Positions 23,406 to 37,600 are shown, counted from the stretch's first letter. The stretch is DNA of 64,000 nucleotides from Halicephalobus mephisto (GCA_009193035.1 SWDT01000001.1:1612001-1676000), one strand, 5' to 3'. The notes: generated by a model not told the origin, from the letters alone. Numbers and translations: made by a program.

Positions 23406-24767
23406 TTAGTCTTCACTGATTGCATGCAACAACCGTTTCTTGTCCTTGTAATGCTGCTTCAGACTCTCGATCCTAGCAATTATCGAATTTCTTAAGTCCT
23501 GAGCTTGAGGAGTGTCAGAAAAGTATTCGGAAAAATCCACATAACTGTCGATGTAGCCGGATGAGGAACTCTGTGTTCGGATAGCACGGTCTGTTCCATC
23601 GACGGGATTTATGAGATCTTTGATGTGGTTGCTTAAAGGGACTAGGACCATGGACAGAGCGCTTTCTGGGGCTTGGCAGTGCTTCAACTCTATCTTGAGT
23701 TTCAACTCGTTGATAATGTACTCTAGAACTGATTGTACTGCACCTTGAACGTTGTTAGTATCGTTAATCTTGTTGATAAGTATCTGGGTGACGTATTCAC
23801 TGACTTTTCGCTCCGTTTCTATCTTCAAAATTGCTTGAACAAGTGCTGGAGAGAGGAGCAATAGGAAGCAATAGGTATCATCGACCTAAAATGAGTATTT
23901 AACAGCAAAGTGCAAATTCGATATATGAACTCACTTCAATTCCGCCAAAAATCCCGGGATTTACACACACGGGTTCACTGCTAGCGTGCTTAAGTTGTGG
24001 ATATTCTGTATATCCGCCTTTTCTGAAATAATCACCAAAGCATCTGGAAGGACCGACAACCAACATGGGATCGAGTCCAAGTTGATGTAATCGTTCCATT
24101 TCCTTCACTTCATGACTTTCGTGGAGCTCACTGACTTGAAAAGCATTGAGATCGTTTGGATCGGTCCCTTGCTTGACTAAAATAGCAACAGAGTTGCCGC
24201 AATTGGCAACGAACAACCTTTTGTTCACGAGTAAAGCTAATACAATGACCGCTCCACCGGAAATCTTGCTGTCCGTGTCAGAAAGCTCCTCGACGCTATC
24301 CGCAGTCATTTCTTCGTCTGCCACCAATTTAATTTGCATTCTAGTGGCCAGAATTTGGTCGATCTTGTCATTGAAGTACTCCGAATCGATCTTTATAAAA
24401 GCATCGTTGATTATCTTCTTCACAATAGGATCAAATTTCATGACAGGATCCCCTACAGAACCCTGAGTAAATAACTCCTCATTCAAGAGAATCCGATTGA
24501 CGATCTCCTTCCCAACGAATTCAGCGACAATTTGCCCGTTTCTAAACCCATTAATGAGGGCGAATAGTTTGCAGGTTCCATTTGAAGTCACGATTCTAAA
24601 AACCAAGTTACGTCACATAGGTATAAACATAAAGTTTACTGTTTCCGAACAATGACATCTTCTGGATGTTTTGGTCTATCATCTGGCAGTGATAAGTACT
24701 GGATATATCCATAGTCGAAAGCATCATTCCCGGGTTCAGGATCAGAATTCACAATGATTGATTCCAT
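23406..24767 (-). CDS. tap-1: TAB1-like PP2C pseudophosphatase (TAK1-binding protein, TAP-1 type)
   Basis: Exons 24640-24767, 23935-24595, 23406-23885; 422 aa. The fold is PP2C-like: ALINGFRNGQ replaces the metal-binding DGHGG motif, and GNS replaces GDS in LFVANCGNSVAIL, so the metal ligands are lost and no phosphatase activity is expected, as in TAB1. Near the C-terminus, YVDFSEYF resembles the TAB1 motif (PYVDFA.F) that binds and activates TAK1. In C. elegans TAP-1 activates the TAK1-like kinase MOM-4 upstream of LIT-1/NLK and the beta-catenin WRM-1. The start at 24767 is the first ATG after the short divergent promoter shared with ADAT3. The pseudophosphatase call is secure; TAB1 orthology rests mainly on the C-terminal motif. 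Confidence 0.8.
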
Positions 24768-24962
24768 AGTTTACCCCGAGAAACAAAAATGAATGCAAAG
24801 TGCGTTATAAAAACTCACGAAGTATGAATTTTCTGGCGATAAGCCGGTAATGCCAATAACTTTCTATTGCACGGCTGAATTTATCTTAATTTTCGAGGAT
24901 CAGGATTTGAGTAAATTTTCCGGTAAATTTACATCATCCTTTCAGGGTTTCTTGATGTGACA
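24768..24962. promoter_or_regulatory. Short bidirectional promoter region, TAB1-like / ADAT3
   Basis: 195 bp separate two divergent start codons. A pyrimidine-rich CATCCTTTCAG ending at about 24945 lies 18 bp before the ADAT3 ATG at 24963 and is a likely spliced-leader acceptor or 5' UTR intron end. Confidence 0.5.
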
Positions 24963-26146
24963 ATGTTAATGCATAATTCTGCGGAAACACCCGCGACAGA
25001 AGAATTAAATTCAACTCCAGATTCGTCTTCATATGAAGTAGATGTTTATGGACGACAGGAAATCGTCAGTTATACCCACGAATTCACTGAAGAAATCGAA
25101 ATAATTGACTATCACGCCCTTCAAGTGACGAATAGATTGCATATCCCCCAAATACTGGATTTGCTGAAAGACTACAAAATTGAGCAGTTCATCAATCGGA
25201 TCAATGGTCCAGATAAAAGGATACTGATTGCTCCTTCATCTGTTGATATAACTAATGTCAAAGAAAAAATCTCTTCCATAATCGGAAGTGATGTTGAATT
25301 CTTCTTGCAACCAGTACCGAATACTCAACCTATTCTCAGATGTCAATATGAAAAAACAAAAATCTTCTGGCCTGTCAAATTTGTAATTCGGAAAGAATAT
25401 GAAGACATCTATCAAAAGAAAATCTTAAACAGAATAGAAATTGAAAATTATTCTAAACTTTTTAAACGAGTTGATGGAAGATCTCATTGCATTATATATA
25501 ATGATGAAAAAAAAGAAATTGTTGCTGAAACTGAGGATAATCCAGAGATCCTTTGTGGTCACGCTTCCATGATTACCGCTAACCGAATCGGTGAATACTG
25601 CCAAGAATCCAAAGAAAGATATCATGCACAAGGTTAGTTCAAAGATTTCATCATAACTTCACATACGACCTATGACTTTTTCCAACATTCAATTGGTAAA
25701 ATTCTTTCATTCTGGATTTTTTTCGAAATAACTCTCACCAAAAATAAAAATACAAAAGAATTTCATTACACTAAAAGTAATACTCAAAATCACCCGGAAA
25801 AGTCATATTAACTTGTCTATAATTTCCGACTGTTTTTGGGTTAATTTCCTCACATCTAAGAACGAAGGAAGCAGACATGATCTTTAAGGATTTCGTGTCG
25901 AGAGTACAATTTCTATTCTTTTACATATTTAACGAAATTAATTTTAACTATTTTTCAGGCTGTACGGCGATTCTGTCGATAGAACCTTGTGTAATGTGTG
26001 CTATGGCTCTGAATCATCTCAGAATACGACGGGTTTTCTTTCTGAAACCAAACAGACGAAGAGGAGCTTTTACCAGACGGGTCAGTTTGTCCGATGGATG
26101 GGATAGTCACCATTATTATGATGTTTTCCATGTTGTGCAGTATTAA
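24963..26146 (+). CDS. ADAT3: tRNA adenosine deaminase non-catalytic subunit ADAT3
   Basis: Exons 24963-25632 and 25959-26146, in frame; 285 aa. ADAT3 pairs with ADAT2 to convert A34 to inosine in tRNA anticodons. The C-terminal cytidine-deaminase fold has zinc ligands in GHASM and EPCVMCAMAL, and ends NHHYYDVF-like (SHHYYDVFHVV). The usual catalytic Glu after HA is Ser here, consistent with the pseudo-catalytic role of ADAT3 (human has Val). The N-terminal half (IPQILDLLKDYKIEQFI) fits the ADAT3-specific tRNA-binding domain. The stretch before EPC is short compared with human. I use the first ATG, 24963; a GTG six bases upstream is in frame but unlikely. The 326-bp intron is long for this window. 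The gene converges on the next one with 174 bp between stops. Confidence 0.88.
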
Positions 26147-26320
26147 GATTGTTATAAACTTATTTTTAATTAAATCTTTATGCAAAATGAGATCGAGTAG
26201 TTGGATAACTTAGATTGCGACAATGAGATCTTCTGGCAGTACGTAAAAGTAAAATAACGTTCCTAGATTTGACTGGCTCTATTGAAATCTTAGATCACTG
26301 GGTGTTTCTCTGGAGCTAGG

Positions 26321-28679
26321 TCAGACGGACTCTAAGCCACTGTCATCGTGTCTATGACTGCCAGATGAGCTGATGGGAGAAGTAGAATTGAAGTTAGGGG
26401 GTATTCTGACTGTTCCATCGACATTAATCATCCCATGGCCTGAACCATTGAGAACAGATCCAGAGCTGTAATGGGAGATTCCAGGAAGACTGCATCCGCT
26501 GTTTCCCGCAGCGAATGTCGTTCTATCACACATGCTTCCGAGAGCAGATGAACTATCTACAGGAGATGTTACTGTCATTTCTGATTTGTGAGAGATCGAT
26601 CCGTTCCAGTATTGTTGAAGTGGGCGATATTTCCGGTCCCACGGAGTTTCGTATCTAAAAATTAAAAAATTAATCGTCGACTTTAAAGGCGAAACAAGAT
26701 CCTTATCGAAAGACCCGTGAAGATAAATCACTTTTTTAAATTAGCCGAAAACTCTCAGATGCTATCAGAAAAGAAAAACGAACCTATGCTCGGGGTTATC
26801 GCCAGGCATCATAGGAATCTGGTAGTGATGTTCATCTTCATTGATTTGAGGTGGTGGTCTTTTAAGAAGTTCGACTGTCTGTTTCATGGGGTGGTTTGGA
26901 GGAAGAGATCTCTGGTGATAGAGGTTCATGTTGAGGGGCTTCTGCTTAGACCGACGGATTCTCTTGTGAGTACAGCATGGGGAGAAAGTACAGATACAAA
27001 TAGTAATAGCGATGATCGTCATCAAGAACGAAATGCAGAGAATAAGGAGAGAATAAAAGATTCTATTGTCGGCCATCAACGTGGTCATGTTTTCCGTCCA
27101 CATGTCGTTTTCTCCGGAATTCTCATTCCCGGAAAGAGAAACATGGAGGTTTCTGTCAGGACACCAAGGACATCGTTCCAGATGTCTTCTGATGGCGAAA
27201 GTGGCGTTGAAACAGCTTCCAAGGAGGGTGACCTCAATCGGAGCATCTGCGACTTGAGCTGGCTTTCGATGATCACTTCCCAGATGTCGTCTTGCCCTCA
27301 ATGCCTATAATAATTCTCCTTCAATTTCATCCACAATCAAAATACAATGCCAACTATCAAATTAGCCTTTATTTACATTGGTTCCCGTTCCACAGGTGTC
27401 TCGGGAATCTGGTCGTTCATTATTCTCAAGCACGCGCCAAAAGTCGATCCAGTCAAGCTATTCACCAAAACAGGCATTCTTGCGAGGGAAAATATGTAGA
27501 GACCAACTGTTGAGAGGAACAAAAGAGTCTTATTTGTGCAAGAAGTGTCAACTCAAAGACTGATTGTTTTCTGCTTGTTTGGAGGAAAGCGAGAAAGGTT
27601 AACTAGCTCTAGGCACATAATCGTGGGAATTTCCGCTCACTGACTACTTGATCTCATTAGGAACGAAATTGAATTATAATCCTTATTCTTATTCTTATTT
27701 ACCTGGATTTAAGGAAGAGAGTTATGTAAAAAACTACTACTGGGATATTTCGAGAGCACTCAAGTGGCTTATGATGAGAGCATAAAAACTTGACAATAGT
27801 TTTTATGCTTCATCTTTTGTATACAGGATTTATAATACGAGCAGGAGCTCTGGGGATTATCCGTTGAAAGGGTTTGGTTCTCAAGTGTTTGTGATAGTTC
27901 AAATTCCCAACAATTAATTTGCTCAGATGGTAAATTCGTTTTTGCAGCGTGAGAATAATGGGGAGTAAAAATTGAAATTTCAAGTGGACAAGGTAAAAAT
28001 AACCTACCGTAGCTGTACGGAAATAAACGTTGTCGAGTTGAAAGACCTTGGATTCAGGTGTTTTGTCGCAATCACGGGAAAATCCGAAAGATGGATCCTT
28101 GCCGGTGACTTGGGCAACGAAGGACACCATCTTGGGTTCTCCGGAAGTCCAGAAAGTCACAAACGTGTGTTCACGGCCATCCTGAAAAGAATTATTAGTG
28201 CCGTAAATCAATAATGGAAACAGGAGCTAATTGCTTCTGTAATTTGAAGAACCATCACTCGGTCAGGGATCCGGTCTGCTTGTTGCGCAAGAGATCAAAG
28301 AAATCCGAAACAAGGATTTCGGCACATGCCGAAAGCGGATCCCTGCGGATGACCGATTCACCGGTTTTATAGAATTGCAGGCAATAAAAACAATAGATTA
28401 CAAAGGCGTCATTTTACTCACCTTTGTCAGATTTTCCGTGATCGGCCAGCTCATAGAATGGGATTCTGGCACTGTAGCCATGGATTGAGTTATTTTGAAG
28501 ATTGGCTGGACGCAGTACTTTGTGGAGAGACATTCAGGAGTGAAAGTAAGAGAAACAAGTTCGGTAGTCAGCCAGAAGGACCCTTCTGGGGGTTCGATGC
28601 CAGAAGCTATTACTGTAGTTCCTGCATTGATGGATCTGCTTAGGAAAACTACAATGAGAAGAACGAAGTATGGCTTCAT
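26321..28679 (-). CDS. Unrecognised type I single-pass membrane protein
   Basis: Exons 28422-28679, 28008-28181, 26784-27304, 26321-26654 join in frame to 428 aa. I do not recognise the family. Visible: signal peptide MKPYFVLLIVVFLSRSINA; an ectodomain of about 205 residues with Cys at PECLSTKYC, SRDCDK, LLGSCFNATF and RCPWCPD; one membrane helix at about 226-250 flanked by CC and then KRIRRSKQK (cytoplasmic); and a tail with Pro-rich, Tyr-containing stretches (HHYQIPMMPG, YETPWDRKYRPL) and a Ser-rich acidic end (DDSGLESV). The end resembles a PDZ-ligand-like terminus, weakly. Intron 2 is 703 bp and could hide another exon; intron 1 contains strong hairpins. Exon splicing is frame-consistent, so the gene looks real and intact. 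It borders the large gene-poor region that begins upstream. Confidence 0.75.
28259..28356. repeat. Hairpin cluster inside intron 1 of the membrane-protein gene
   Basis: Outer arms CGGTCAGGGATCCG (28260-28273) and the inverted CGGATCCCTGCGGATGACCG (28336-28355) enclose two smaller hairpins: AAATCC..GGATTT (about 28301-28319) and the near-perfect palindrome TTTCGGCACATGCCGAAA (about 28317-28334). Folding is read by eye. Confidence 0.55.
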
Positions 28680-31600
28680 CGTTGGCAGAGAAGATTGGGA
28701 GAGAGAAACTACCCTGAAAATGAGCAAATATTAGGGTTTTTCCGAAACTTTACAATAATGATGACCACGAAAGGCGACACGGAATAGTTGGATCGTCTTG
28801 TATTTGTGTTAGCATGAGTTCAGACAATTCGTTTCTGCGCGAGGAACAAATGACTGGAAATCAAGCACCGCCTTCTCGGAACAAGGAACGAAATTCCTCC
28901 GAGGTTAAAAAAGACCCGGATAACAATTTGCATAGAGGTCAGGGATGGACTAGCTAATCCACTTTGCATGAGAACCAGACCGGATAACGGCCATCTCAGA
29001 GATCTGATTGACGATAGGGAAGAAAAAAGTGCAAATCCGAAGATAGTTTCATGTTCACAAGATAGTGTCAATGATATTAACTACCGTGATCCGATGATGA
29101 GCGCGAAGAGATTTCGCGTAATCATCGTGACTCAATGATGGATTTTGGTTTAGATCCATTCAGTCATTTTTGGCCCGACTGAAGGTCACGATATCTGAAA
29201 CAATGGAAATCGAGAAAACGATTCATCAAATAACAATATCCCATTGGAGTTGATATCGTGTGTCCATGACCGGACAAGGAACAATATTAGTATTCAGACT
29301 TTTTTATGATGTTCAAATAAAGAAAAATAAATAAATTCTTCATCAAGACACCTCGACCGAATCTGGCACGCTTATCAATCTGAACTGAAATCGAGCTTCC
29401 TTACGGATTGGACTGGTCAAACAAGCATAAACAAAAGTGGGACGGAACAGGAAGTGAGAACCCCTGCAATCACTGGGAACCTGTCCGGAGGCCCCCGAAT
29501 TTGGACAACCCATGAGTCAAGTGGGTGTCTGCTCGAGAGCGCGACAGTTTCCCATCAGCGAGGGCATAATTGGCTCAAAAAGTATGAAAATATCTCAACC
29601 TTGACTGGGAACAAGGTAATTTAATAAAGGAAATCAATTTTACAGGTGAAACCAAATAAGGAATTCAGTTCAAAAAGGGTTTCGAAGACAAATTGAGTAA
29701 GTTTGTTGCCGATAAACACTAAACGTGTCGAGAGCAGGGAGAGTCTTCTTGAGACTGTAGCAACAACGAAGAGTAAGTGCCGCCGATCTCAAGAGGAGGG
29801 ACAGCAGAAGCAAGCCGTAGGGGGTCAACAAGTTCCGATAGCCTGCCTTTAATCAAACATGGGATAGTATGGAGCGCGGCAAATGTGTCTCCGTGAATGA
29901 AAAATGGATTTCTTTGTAATCTGAGTAAGCTCTAATGCGGCACATTATTCAAGTGGATATGACCGATCGCTCAATCACGCAAGTTCGGCACGGAATTACT
30001 TCTCTCAAAAAGGGTCAATGGTGAAAAATCTGAAAAAACCTGAAAACTAACTCTTAAAGACATTATTTAAGTAAAAGAAGATTTAAATATTAAAATCAAA
30101 CTTTCCAACTCTCACGTAACTCTCGAGAAAAAAGATTGACATGTTCTACCTGAAGTAAAGTTGTTTGAAGTAATAACTTTACGAAAAAATTTTGAATCTT
30201 GTTTAATTTAGGGATTGTACATAATGATTTCATCAAACTCTTGAATACATTAAATATTATTTTTTAAAATTACATACAATAGGAAGTTGATTTAGAGTCA
30301 TTTTAAGGAATTCAAAATTAATCTTGAACATTGATTTGAGTTAATAAAATTACTCCAAATGCTATGTAAAACAACAGGATTTAGAATTTAAAAATCTTAA
30401 ATCATCTCGAACTCGTCAATTATTCTACTTTGATGTTACGTGTAAGTTACAAATTCGAATTCAATTCCAATCTCAAAGTGACACAGATAAAATAAAACTG
30501 ACACAAGATTGAACAAAGAAACAAGCTCGTTTATGAGCTTTCTTTGGTTCCTGCAAGACGGCAATATAATTTTATTACCATTGCCTCGGGAAGTCTTCTC
30601 GATGGACAAAATGTTACAATTTTGGACTTCAGATAATATAATTAATGTCCTCAAAATGTCACAAATCAAGACCAGAAAAAACAACAAGCAAATATACAAC
30701 TTGCAGCTGTCCAAGAGAATCGAAAGGGACACCTTTGTCCATCAATCAGATTAACTTATGGCAATGTTGTAACGGCTTGTGGGCTGACCAAGAGTGAAGG
30801 CATCTGTTTATTAGCGGTACGAGATGAGAGGATCAAAGAATAAAGCCGCTTTTGATTCTCGAGATCCGAGGAGACGAAAGGACCCTTTTTCCTCCAAGGC
30901 ACTCGCCTCCTTTTACCCTTAACCGCGAACACCCCAAAACAACCACAACAAAGAAAGGACATCTAACACCTCTGATCAAGAACCGTAACCAGAAAAATAA
31001 CACAAGAATTCCTTCTGATGCTCCCAAACAGATGATGTTCTGTTTGCCTTGGACTGGAGGACATTAAGCTGAATGTTTTCCCTACTTTGCAAAAAACATT
31101 AACGATTGGAGAAAAAAATCGGTCAGAACCGAGGAAAGTTAAGGTATCTAATCCAACCGGTAAACAGAGGAGGAGAGAAATGGACTCATTTAAGCTGGTT
31201 CTGGAATGAAACAAACCATGATCTAGTCGAGAAGAGACTGAAACCTCATCTTGGAACAATCTGGAGAGGACCCCAAGGGCCACTTTTGCCCTCTTTAAAG
31301 AACTGCGCGGAGTTGGTATCCAAAGGATCTCATCGCAATGGGACAATATCCGAGGCGGTCATTCAGTTTCTCTCGAGGCACTTACAAATATCGTTAGCAA
31401 ATAACCAGAAGGAGGGCTCTTGAACGTGTTCTTGGCGCCTCGAGCACTCGACTCCAAGAAAAACCAAAACATCAGTTTTAGTTTTTATCAAAATGTACAA
31501 GATCCTTTAATCCAAAGGAACGCGTGCCGAAAGTGTGGCAACAGAATCGGATCAAGTCTACATATGGACCAAGCGACATTTTTAAGTTCTTTTCATTTGG

Positions 31601-34600
31601 AGGCGCCGTTTCCCGGTTAATCCGAAATGCTCATATGGGCAAAAGATATTTGGGATCTTCTTTGATCTTTTACGACTTCGGAAGGGATAGTTCTTTTTTA
31701 AAAAAGAGAAATGGTCCTAGAATTGAAAAAGAAACAAAGGAAATATAAAAGTGACCACCGGGTAGCCAATCGTCAGTGGAGTTCTTTTTTGAAAACTGAG
31801 TAGAAGAAACAAAGAAGAAAAGCCGATTAAGCGGCATCTCAGCTTTTGATAAATCTAATGGATCGATTTAATTTTAAAACTACATTATTGTGAAAACTTG
31901 AAATAGGAATAGATACAAAATTACTTTAATAAAAATTCCTAGAGTTTTTATAAACTTAGAATTTTGAGTTCGGATATCAGTTCTAAAAATCCTTACGAAA
32001 TTATATAAGATATAGGAAATTCAAATAGATTTCTGAAAGTTTCAGAACTTTCACTGGACTCTGGAGGATTCTATAAGCTTTTCTGAGATTTTAATTTGAT
32101 AAATATAAAATTAAAAGTAAAAAATGAACATTCTCGGGAAATTGTTTCAATGTAGATTTTCAGTATTTTTATAAACTTTAAAATCTCGATCTTAGAAATT
32201 AGTTTGAAATTTGTATACACTATTATGGAAGTTCTAAGGACCTTAATGGGATTCTTGAGGGTTTCTGAACTGCTCATTTGATTCTAGAAGCTTTTAAAAG
32301 ATTCTAATCTATTAAAAAACAGCAGGATAAAGAAATTCGGCATGGGCGATATCTAAATGAGATCTCGTTATTGGAAAGCCATCTTTCAGTTGTCACCTTC
32401 GATAAATGGACAGCACGAGCAGACCATCCGGAGACGGCTTTTGAACCACGATAAAAAAGATCTGCGCAACAAACGGTTTCTTTTTTCGGCAAGTATGGCA
32501 TCCAATGGACCGGACTAATGTCACTCGGTCCAATGATCCCGAAGAACTAGTTCAGAGTAAATATTACGCATGGGTTCTTGGTCAACAGTTGATTCTGGAT
32601 TGGCAAGCCATGGAAAAGAAGCAATAAAGAACAGTTGGAGTGACAGCTGCAAGAACAAGAAGAAGAGCACCTGATGAAGGCGGCCGTCTTGTTATTCTTG
32701 CTTCCTTGAGTGTTTGATTGAGCTTCTGAAGCTTGAGTACACAAAAATCCCTGTCAAGAACCACTTGAACTCCGGCAAGACAAAGGAAAACCGAGAACTC
32801 GAGTGGTTGATTCCTATCTTCGCGAGGCCGATCAGAATAACCTCAGTAATTAGCATTTACTGCCCTCACTCGAGTTTTTCAAGAAAAGCAGACCACCAAA
32901 ACAATAGAAAGTCTTGTACACGCAAAATTATGCATCAGCATGAGAAAATCCACAAATGACCAATCTCAAGTAGGCCCCGAAATTGGAAAATTTTAAAAAC
33001 GAAGCATATAATTTTTTATTATAAAGGATTTTAAAAACAATTGGTGCGCAATGAAACAAACGATTTGAGAATTCTGAAAACGATCAGCAATTTCTGATGA
33101 ATCCCATTAGAGGAAAAAGACCGATTTGTCGGATTCTTTAGAAAATTCAGTCTGGTGGAGAACATTAATCAGGAGGTTTTTGCTTTCCCGTGCTGCCAGC
33201 CGGATCGAACAAAGGCACCTCGGCCTCACGAAAGACTTCAAGGTTCGATTTGTAATTATTAGGTCTGGAAGGTGTTCCGACGAAGATGACAGGTATGGAG
33301 AAGAACAATTATGCAAGTATCTAGATGGGCGGCATCTCTTTTGTGGAAATCAAAGCTAGACGTAATCGCTTCTGACAAGCGTGTTGTGGTTTCCGTCGCG
33401 ATGACCAGTTTAAAGAAACGAATTTGTGCAAATGTAAATCAGAAAACGGTCCTAGACCTTGATACGATCTGAGAAACCCAAAACAAAAGAACAAACAAAC
33501 TTGCTTCCATAAACAATCAGACTCAAGGACTTTCGTTAAAGGTAGTAAAGTTGTTTCGAAGAATCCATATGAATCAAAACCGTCGATTTATAATCGAATT
33601 TGAACTAATTCAAGTTCAAAATTCCATAGTTTCGAATTAATTAGAATTAGAAAAATTAAGGATTAGATTTACGAACGAGTCCACTTTATCTAATACGATT
33701 TCAAACTGGATACGTGCTCTAATGGCAAAACTTCCACAACAAAAACCATGAGGGATTAACTTCTTTCAGTTCTCGAAAAAATCACCCAAAATCGTTATTC
33801 TTACTTTGGTTGTTTTTAAAGCTATATAATTTCTTGTTTCAAGTTCTTTATTCTTGAAGGTTTTATATATAAATCGAATTAGAATTCGAAATTTGAATCT
33901 TCTGAAAAATCGACAGTTCTAATCATAAGAATCCAAGTTTGTCTTTCGCAAATTAAGGATTAAATTACAACTCTTTCATCCGGAAGAAAATTAAGGAAAT
34001 GGGTTCAAAACTATGATGGACAATTGTCGGCGATTAGCATCAGTACTAGCTTTTGTCAAAAGTTTGAAAATAAGACTCAAATTTGACAAGCTTAGGAAAG
34101 ATGACCAAAATGAATGTGGGATTGTCTGAAGGGAGAGTCTCCATCTCTAATTGATGGGATTAGTACGGCTCCTGATGCTGCGTAGAATGAACGAGAAGAA
34201 ACAAGGATTGCACGAGTTCTCACGGTCTTTTCGACAAATGATTACCGTTTCCAATTGGATTAAAATTTGCAACCCGAAAATACCGATAGCCTCGTTATCT
34301 CTTGGGAGAAGACGAGTACTTCTCGTATTCATAAAATCAAGAGCCATAAATCGCCACTCCTGACGGCATTGCCTCGCGAGTCAGTAAAGACTGACAATAA
34401 AATCATTTTTATTTCCTGACGATTCATGGGAAATCTGACAATTGTAAACGGAGCCGAGAGTGGAGTTGGCTAATCCTTCTGCCAGCGATGTCTCCTTACT
34501 AATTTTACAAATCGAGGAGAATCAAATATCTAAGGAATCAAATTGACAGAATCCATGAAGACAAGACCTGGGAATTCATCCAGAGACCACTAGAAAACAA

Positions 34601-37600
34601 ATTGCCGTTTACGATAATGGCAAATTGGCCCCAATTGAGTAATTCCAGAGCCCAAGCTAAGGTCAAGCAGCAAGCTAAACCAGTTTGGCATTAATCACAG
34701 GCTTGTTCAGCTCGGGGGTAAGGACAAAACAAGGGCCTTTATTTCAATGACTGAACACCGTTTGGAAATCTCCTGAAAATAACCGGAAGACTCCCGCGAT
34801 AGACCGCGAAATCTTTTGAAACGAGTCGAAACCCGCCTTAAAAAGTAGTTAGTGACCTGTCAAGCAATTTTCAGCATGAAAATCCGTCAAGCCGAAATTT
34901 GGGCTTTTTATTGTTCAGATGAAAGATTCCCAAGAGATCATGCCGAGTTAAAAGCCACTTGATGAGTGAACAATGAAGAAAAAGAGGCCGCCACAAACAA
35001 AGTTGTCATTTCTTTGGGATTATTTAGGTTGTAAATCCGCGAACGGATAAGCATTTAACCAAGTTTTTTGAAGCAAAAAGAAGATGCCGTTGTTCAAAGA
35101 CATTGAGTTTGCCCACAAATCTAGGCAAATTCCCATGCCCGAAGGGCAGATGCTAATAGAATTCTTTGCAGAGTGATCCGATTTCCTCCGGCACCGAGGG
35201 TGGACCTAGGAGTTTTCAATGGCATCAAATGCCGGAAATTAGAGATTTTCAGCGGTTGGGCAGAGCGACTCATTGATACCAAAATAAGAAACATTCAGAT
35301 GACTGAGAAAATGCTGTACTAATGTTGGGTAAATAAATATTAGCCAAAAGCTGTTTACAAACATAGGTATCTCGATGGATAAAATTCACCTGCCGAAAAA
35401 GCATTAATTCAAATAAAGCCAAATCTGGGCCGTTCTCGAGATTTATCCTCTTTTTGGCCCGGTCAAGCGAAATTAGAAGCTCATGTAGGATAATTGACAA
35501 AGGCACCGCCAGCTGTTCAGATCGCTTTCGCGCAGGATACCTGGAATAATTCGAATAAAACTATACTGTAGAGGAACAAAAAGCCGTCCGATTCCTCTAC
35601 AGGTTGCGAAGTCTGACCAGGGCTAATTTGCATACGCATACATGGATGCTGAACCCAAACAATGACAGTGATCCAAAAAGTTCCAATTTGGAAAATATGG
35701 TCCAAAATAATTTGCTCATTCTTTACACCGCCACAGGCAATGAAAAGAAAACAAATAGCGATATTGTTATTTGAAACTTTCAGGATTCTCGCTGACCAGT
35801 GGTCACTTATAATTGAATAAATACAGACGCTTTGTTTACTCTCAAAAATAGTAAATGAGAAAAGAACGCTTCTGGCAGTTATTTTCCTTTTTCGAAAATT
35901 GCACAAAATGCTGTTCACGCTCAAGTGCTCCAAAATAGGCCCACTATTCATCCAAAGTTGTCTCGAAATTACTTTGGACAAAGAAGAGCCGAAGAATGAC
36001 CAGTATTATTGTCTATACAAAAGGTGTCTCAAGGTTGAGCCGCTCGCCTCAATTTTGGCATTTTGTTTGCGCCAAAATCCTGAAATCCTACGCTCAATTG
36101 TGCTCAAGAGCGAAATCTCCATTCGTGGGGTGTCTTCAAAGACTATAATACCAGTTACAGAAAACGCAAAGGGTTCAAGAGACGAATGTCTTTACGACCT
36201 AGAGATTTAAATCTGAAATTTCTAAACTGCCAACTTTGAGTCGAACTACAGTGTCTGCGCGAGAGTTTTATTCAGCCCCGGGGGATGTCGAGGAACACAA
36301 CTCAGCAAGCAGGCCATCAATCCTCCGTCAAAAGTCTCGAATAAACGATCATAAATGCTTCTGATTGCAAGGTCTCTGGGGAACAAGGAACGCAACAAAT
36401 TGTAGTAACTCTTTTTGGAATAAAATTCTCAATGTTGCGCTTCGCTAACAAAAAATGACAGATTATTCCGGATGAAACCAAAATAGCAACTTTGGCTCAT
36501 TGGTAATCATACATACTTAATGTCTTTTGGATGTGTAAAAATAAAACGCCATCTAACCGCTAAAGGCAAATAAGCTCGAAAATTAAGACAAGAACCGAGC
36601 CTCCGGAAAAATCTAATTCCACAAGTCGTTAATTGCGCAAAATTCTGTCCTCACGCGATCGTAACTTTTACTACAAAAAATTCCAAAAAGTGAGTAATGC
36701 AAAGACTAACATGTTTGTTTCGCCCAAAAACAAGGGTCATTTAGCAGCTGGTTCTGAAACAAAAAGTGTCTTCTAATCTAATAATTTAAGACAGAGATTT
36801 TCGGACCACTTAGTAAATTACTCAAGCACGCTGATCTCTTCCATGAATGAGAAACCCAGTAGGAGGCTATATTCAACAAGGAGGGATTTCTCGGGTGAAA
36901 CTTGTGGATGGCCCTTCTGGACAAGGTTCTATTGAGAGAGGTGTCAGTTTGGACAATGGACTAATTATACGCGTATCATTGTCAAACTCGGCATTGTTTG
37001 GATAAAGTGGCAACTGCCGAGAGGGCACGAACCTAAATTGAGAGAAATATTGACTGGAATAGGAAAACCCAGGATACTGTAATATATTGCACCAAGAAAC
37101 GAAATTCCTTCAGTTATATCATATTTATAGTTATTATAACATTTATTAACACACAGAGGCTTTACAATAATATAAGTCGCATTTTACACTTGTCAGATTG
37201 CTGAATCGAACAATATATAACAATATATGACTGAGAATCTCCGGAATTTGAAGGTTAACTGTTAATTCTGACTTCAGATTCGGAATCTACGGGTCCGATT
37301 ACCCCAGAGTACATATTTTTTCATTCAAATTCGAAGGTGATCATCACTTTTTGGCACCAAAGAAAGTGTAAAATAAAGAGAACTATTTTCTACCTAATTC
37401 TTTACCTATTAGTTACAGTATCCTTTTCCCTGTTACAGTATCCCTTTCCCTATTATTGCACCTCCATTACCCATCAGGAGCAACAGCAGAATTACTTGTG
37501 CTCTCCGGGAATCGAACGTCGGCACTCTGAGTAGCTTAACAGTTGCAATTTTAACCACTAAACCAACTGATCAAATCATCCAAATTTCTTTATTTTTTTT

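Noticed and set aside
37490..37578. Functional tRNA gene
   Set aside because: A and B boxes are present, but the stems do not pair well enough; listed as a relic instead.
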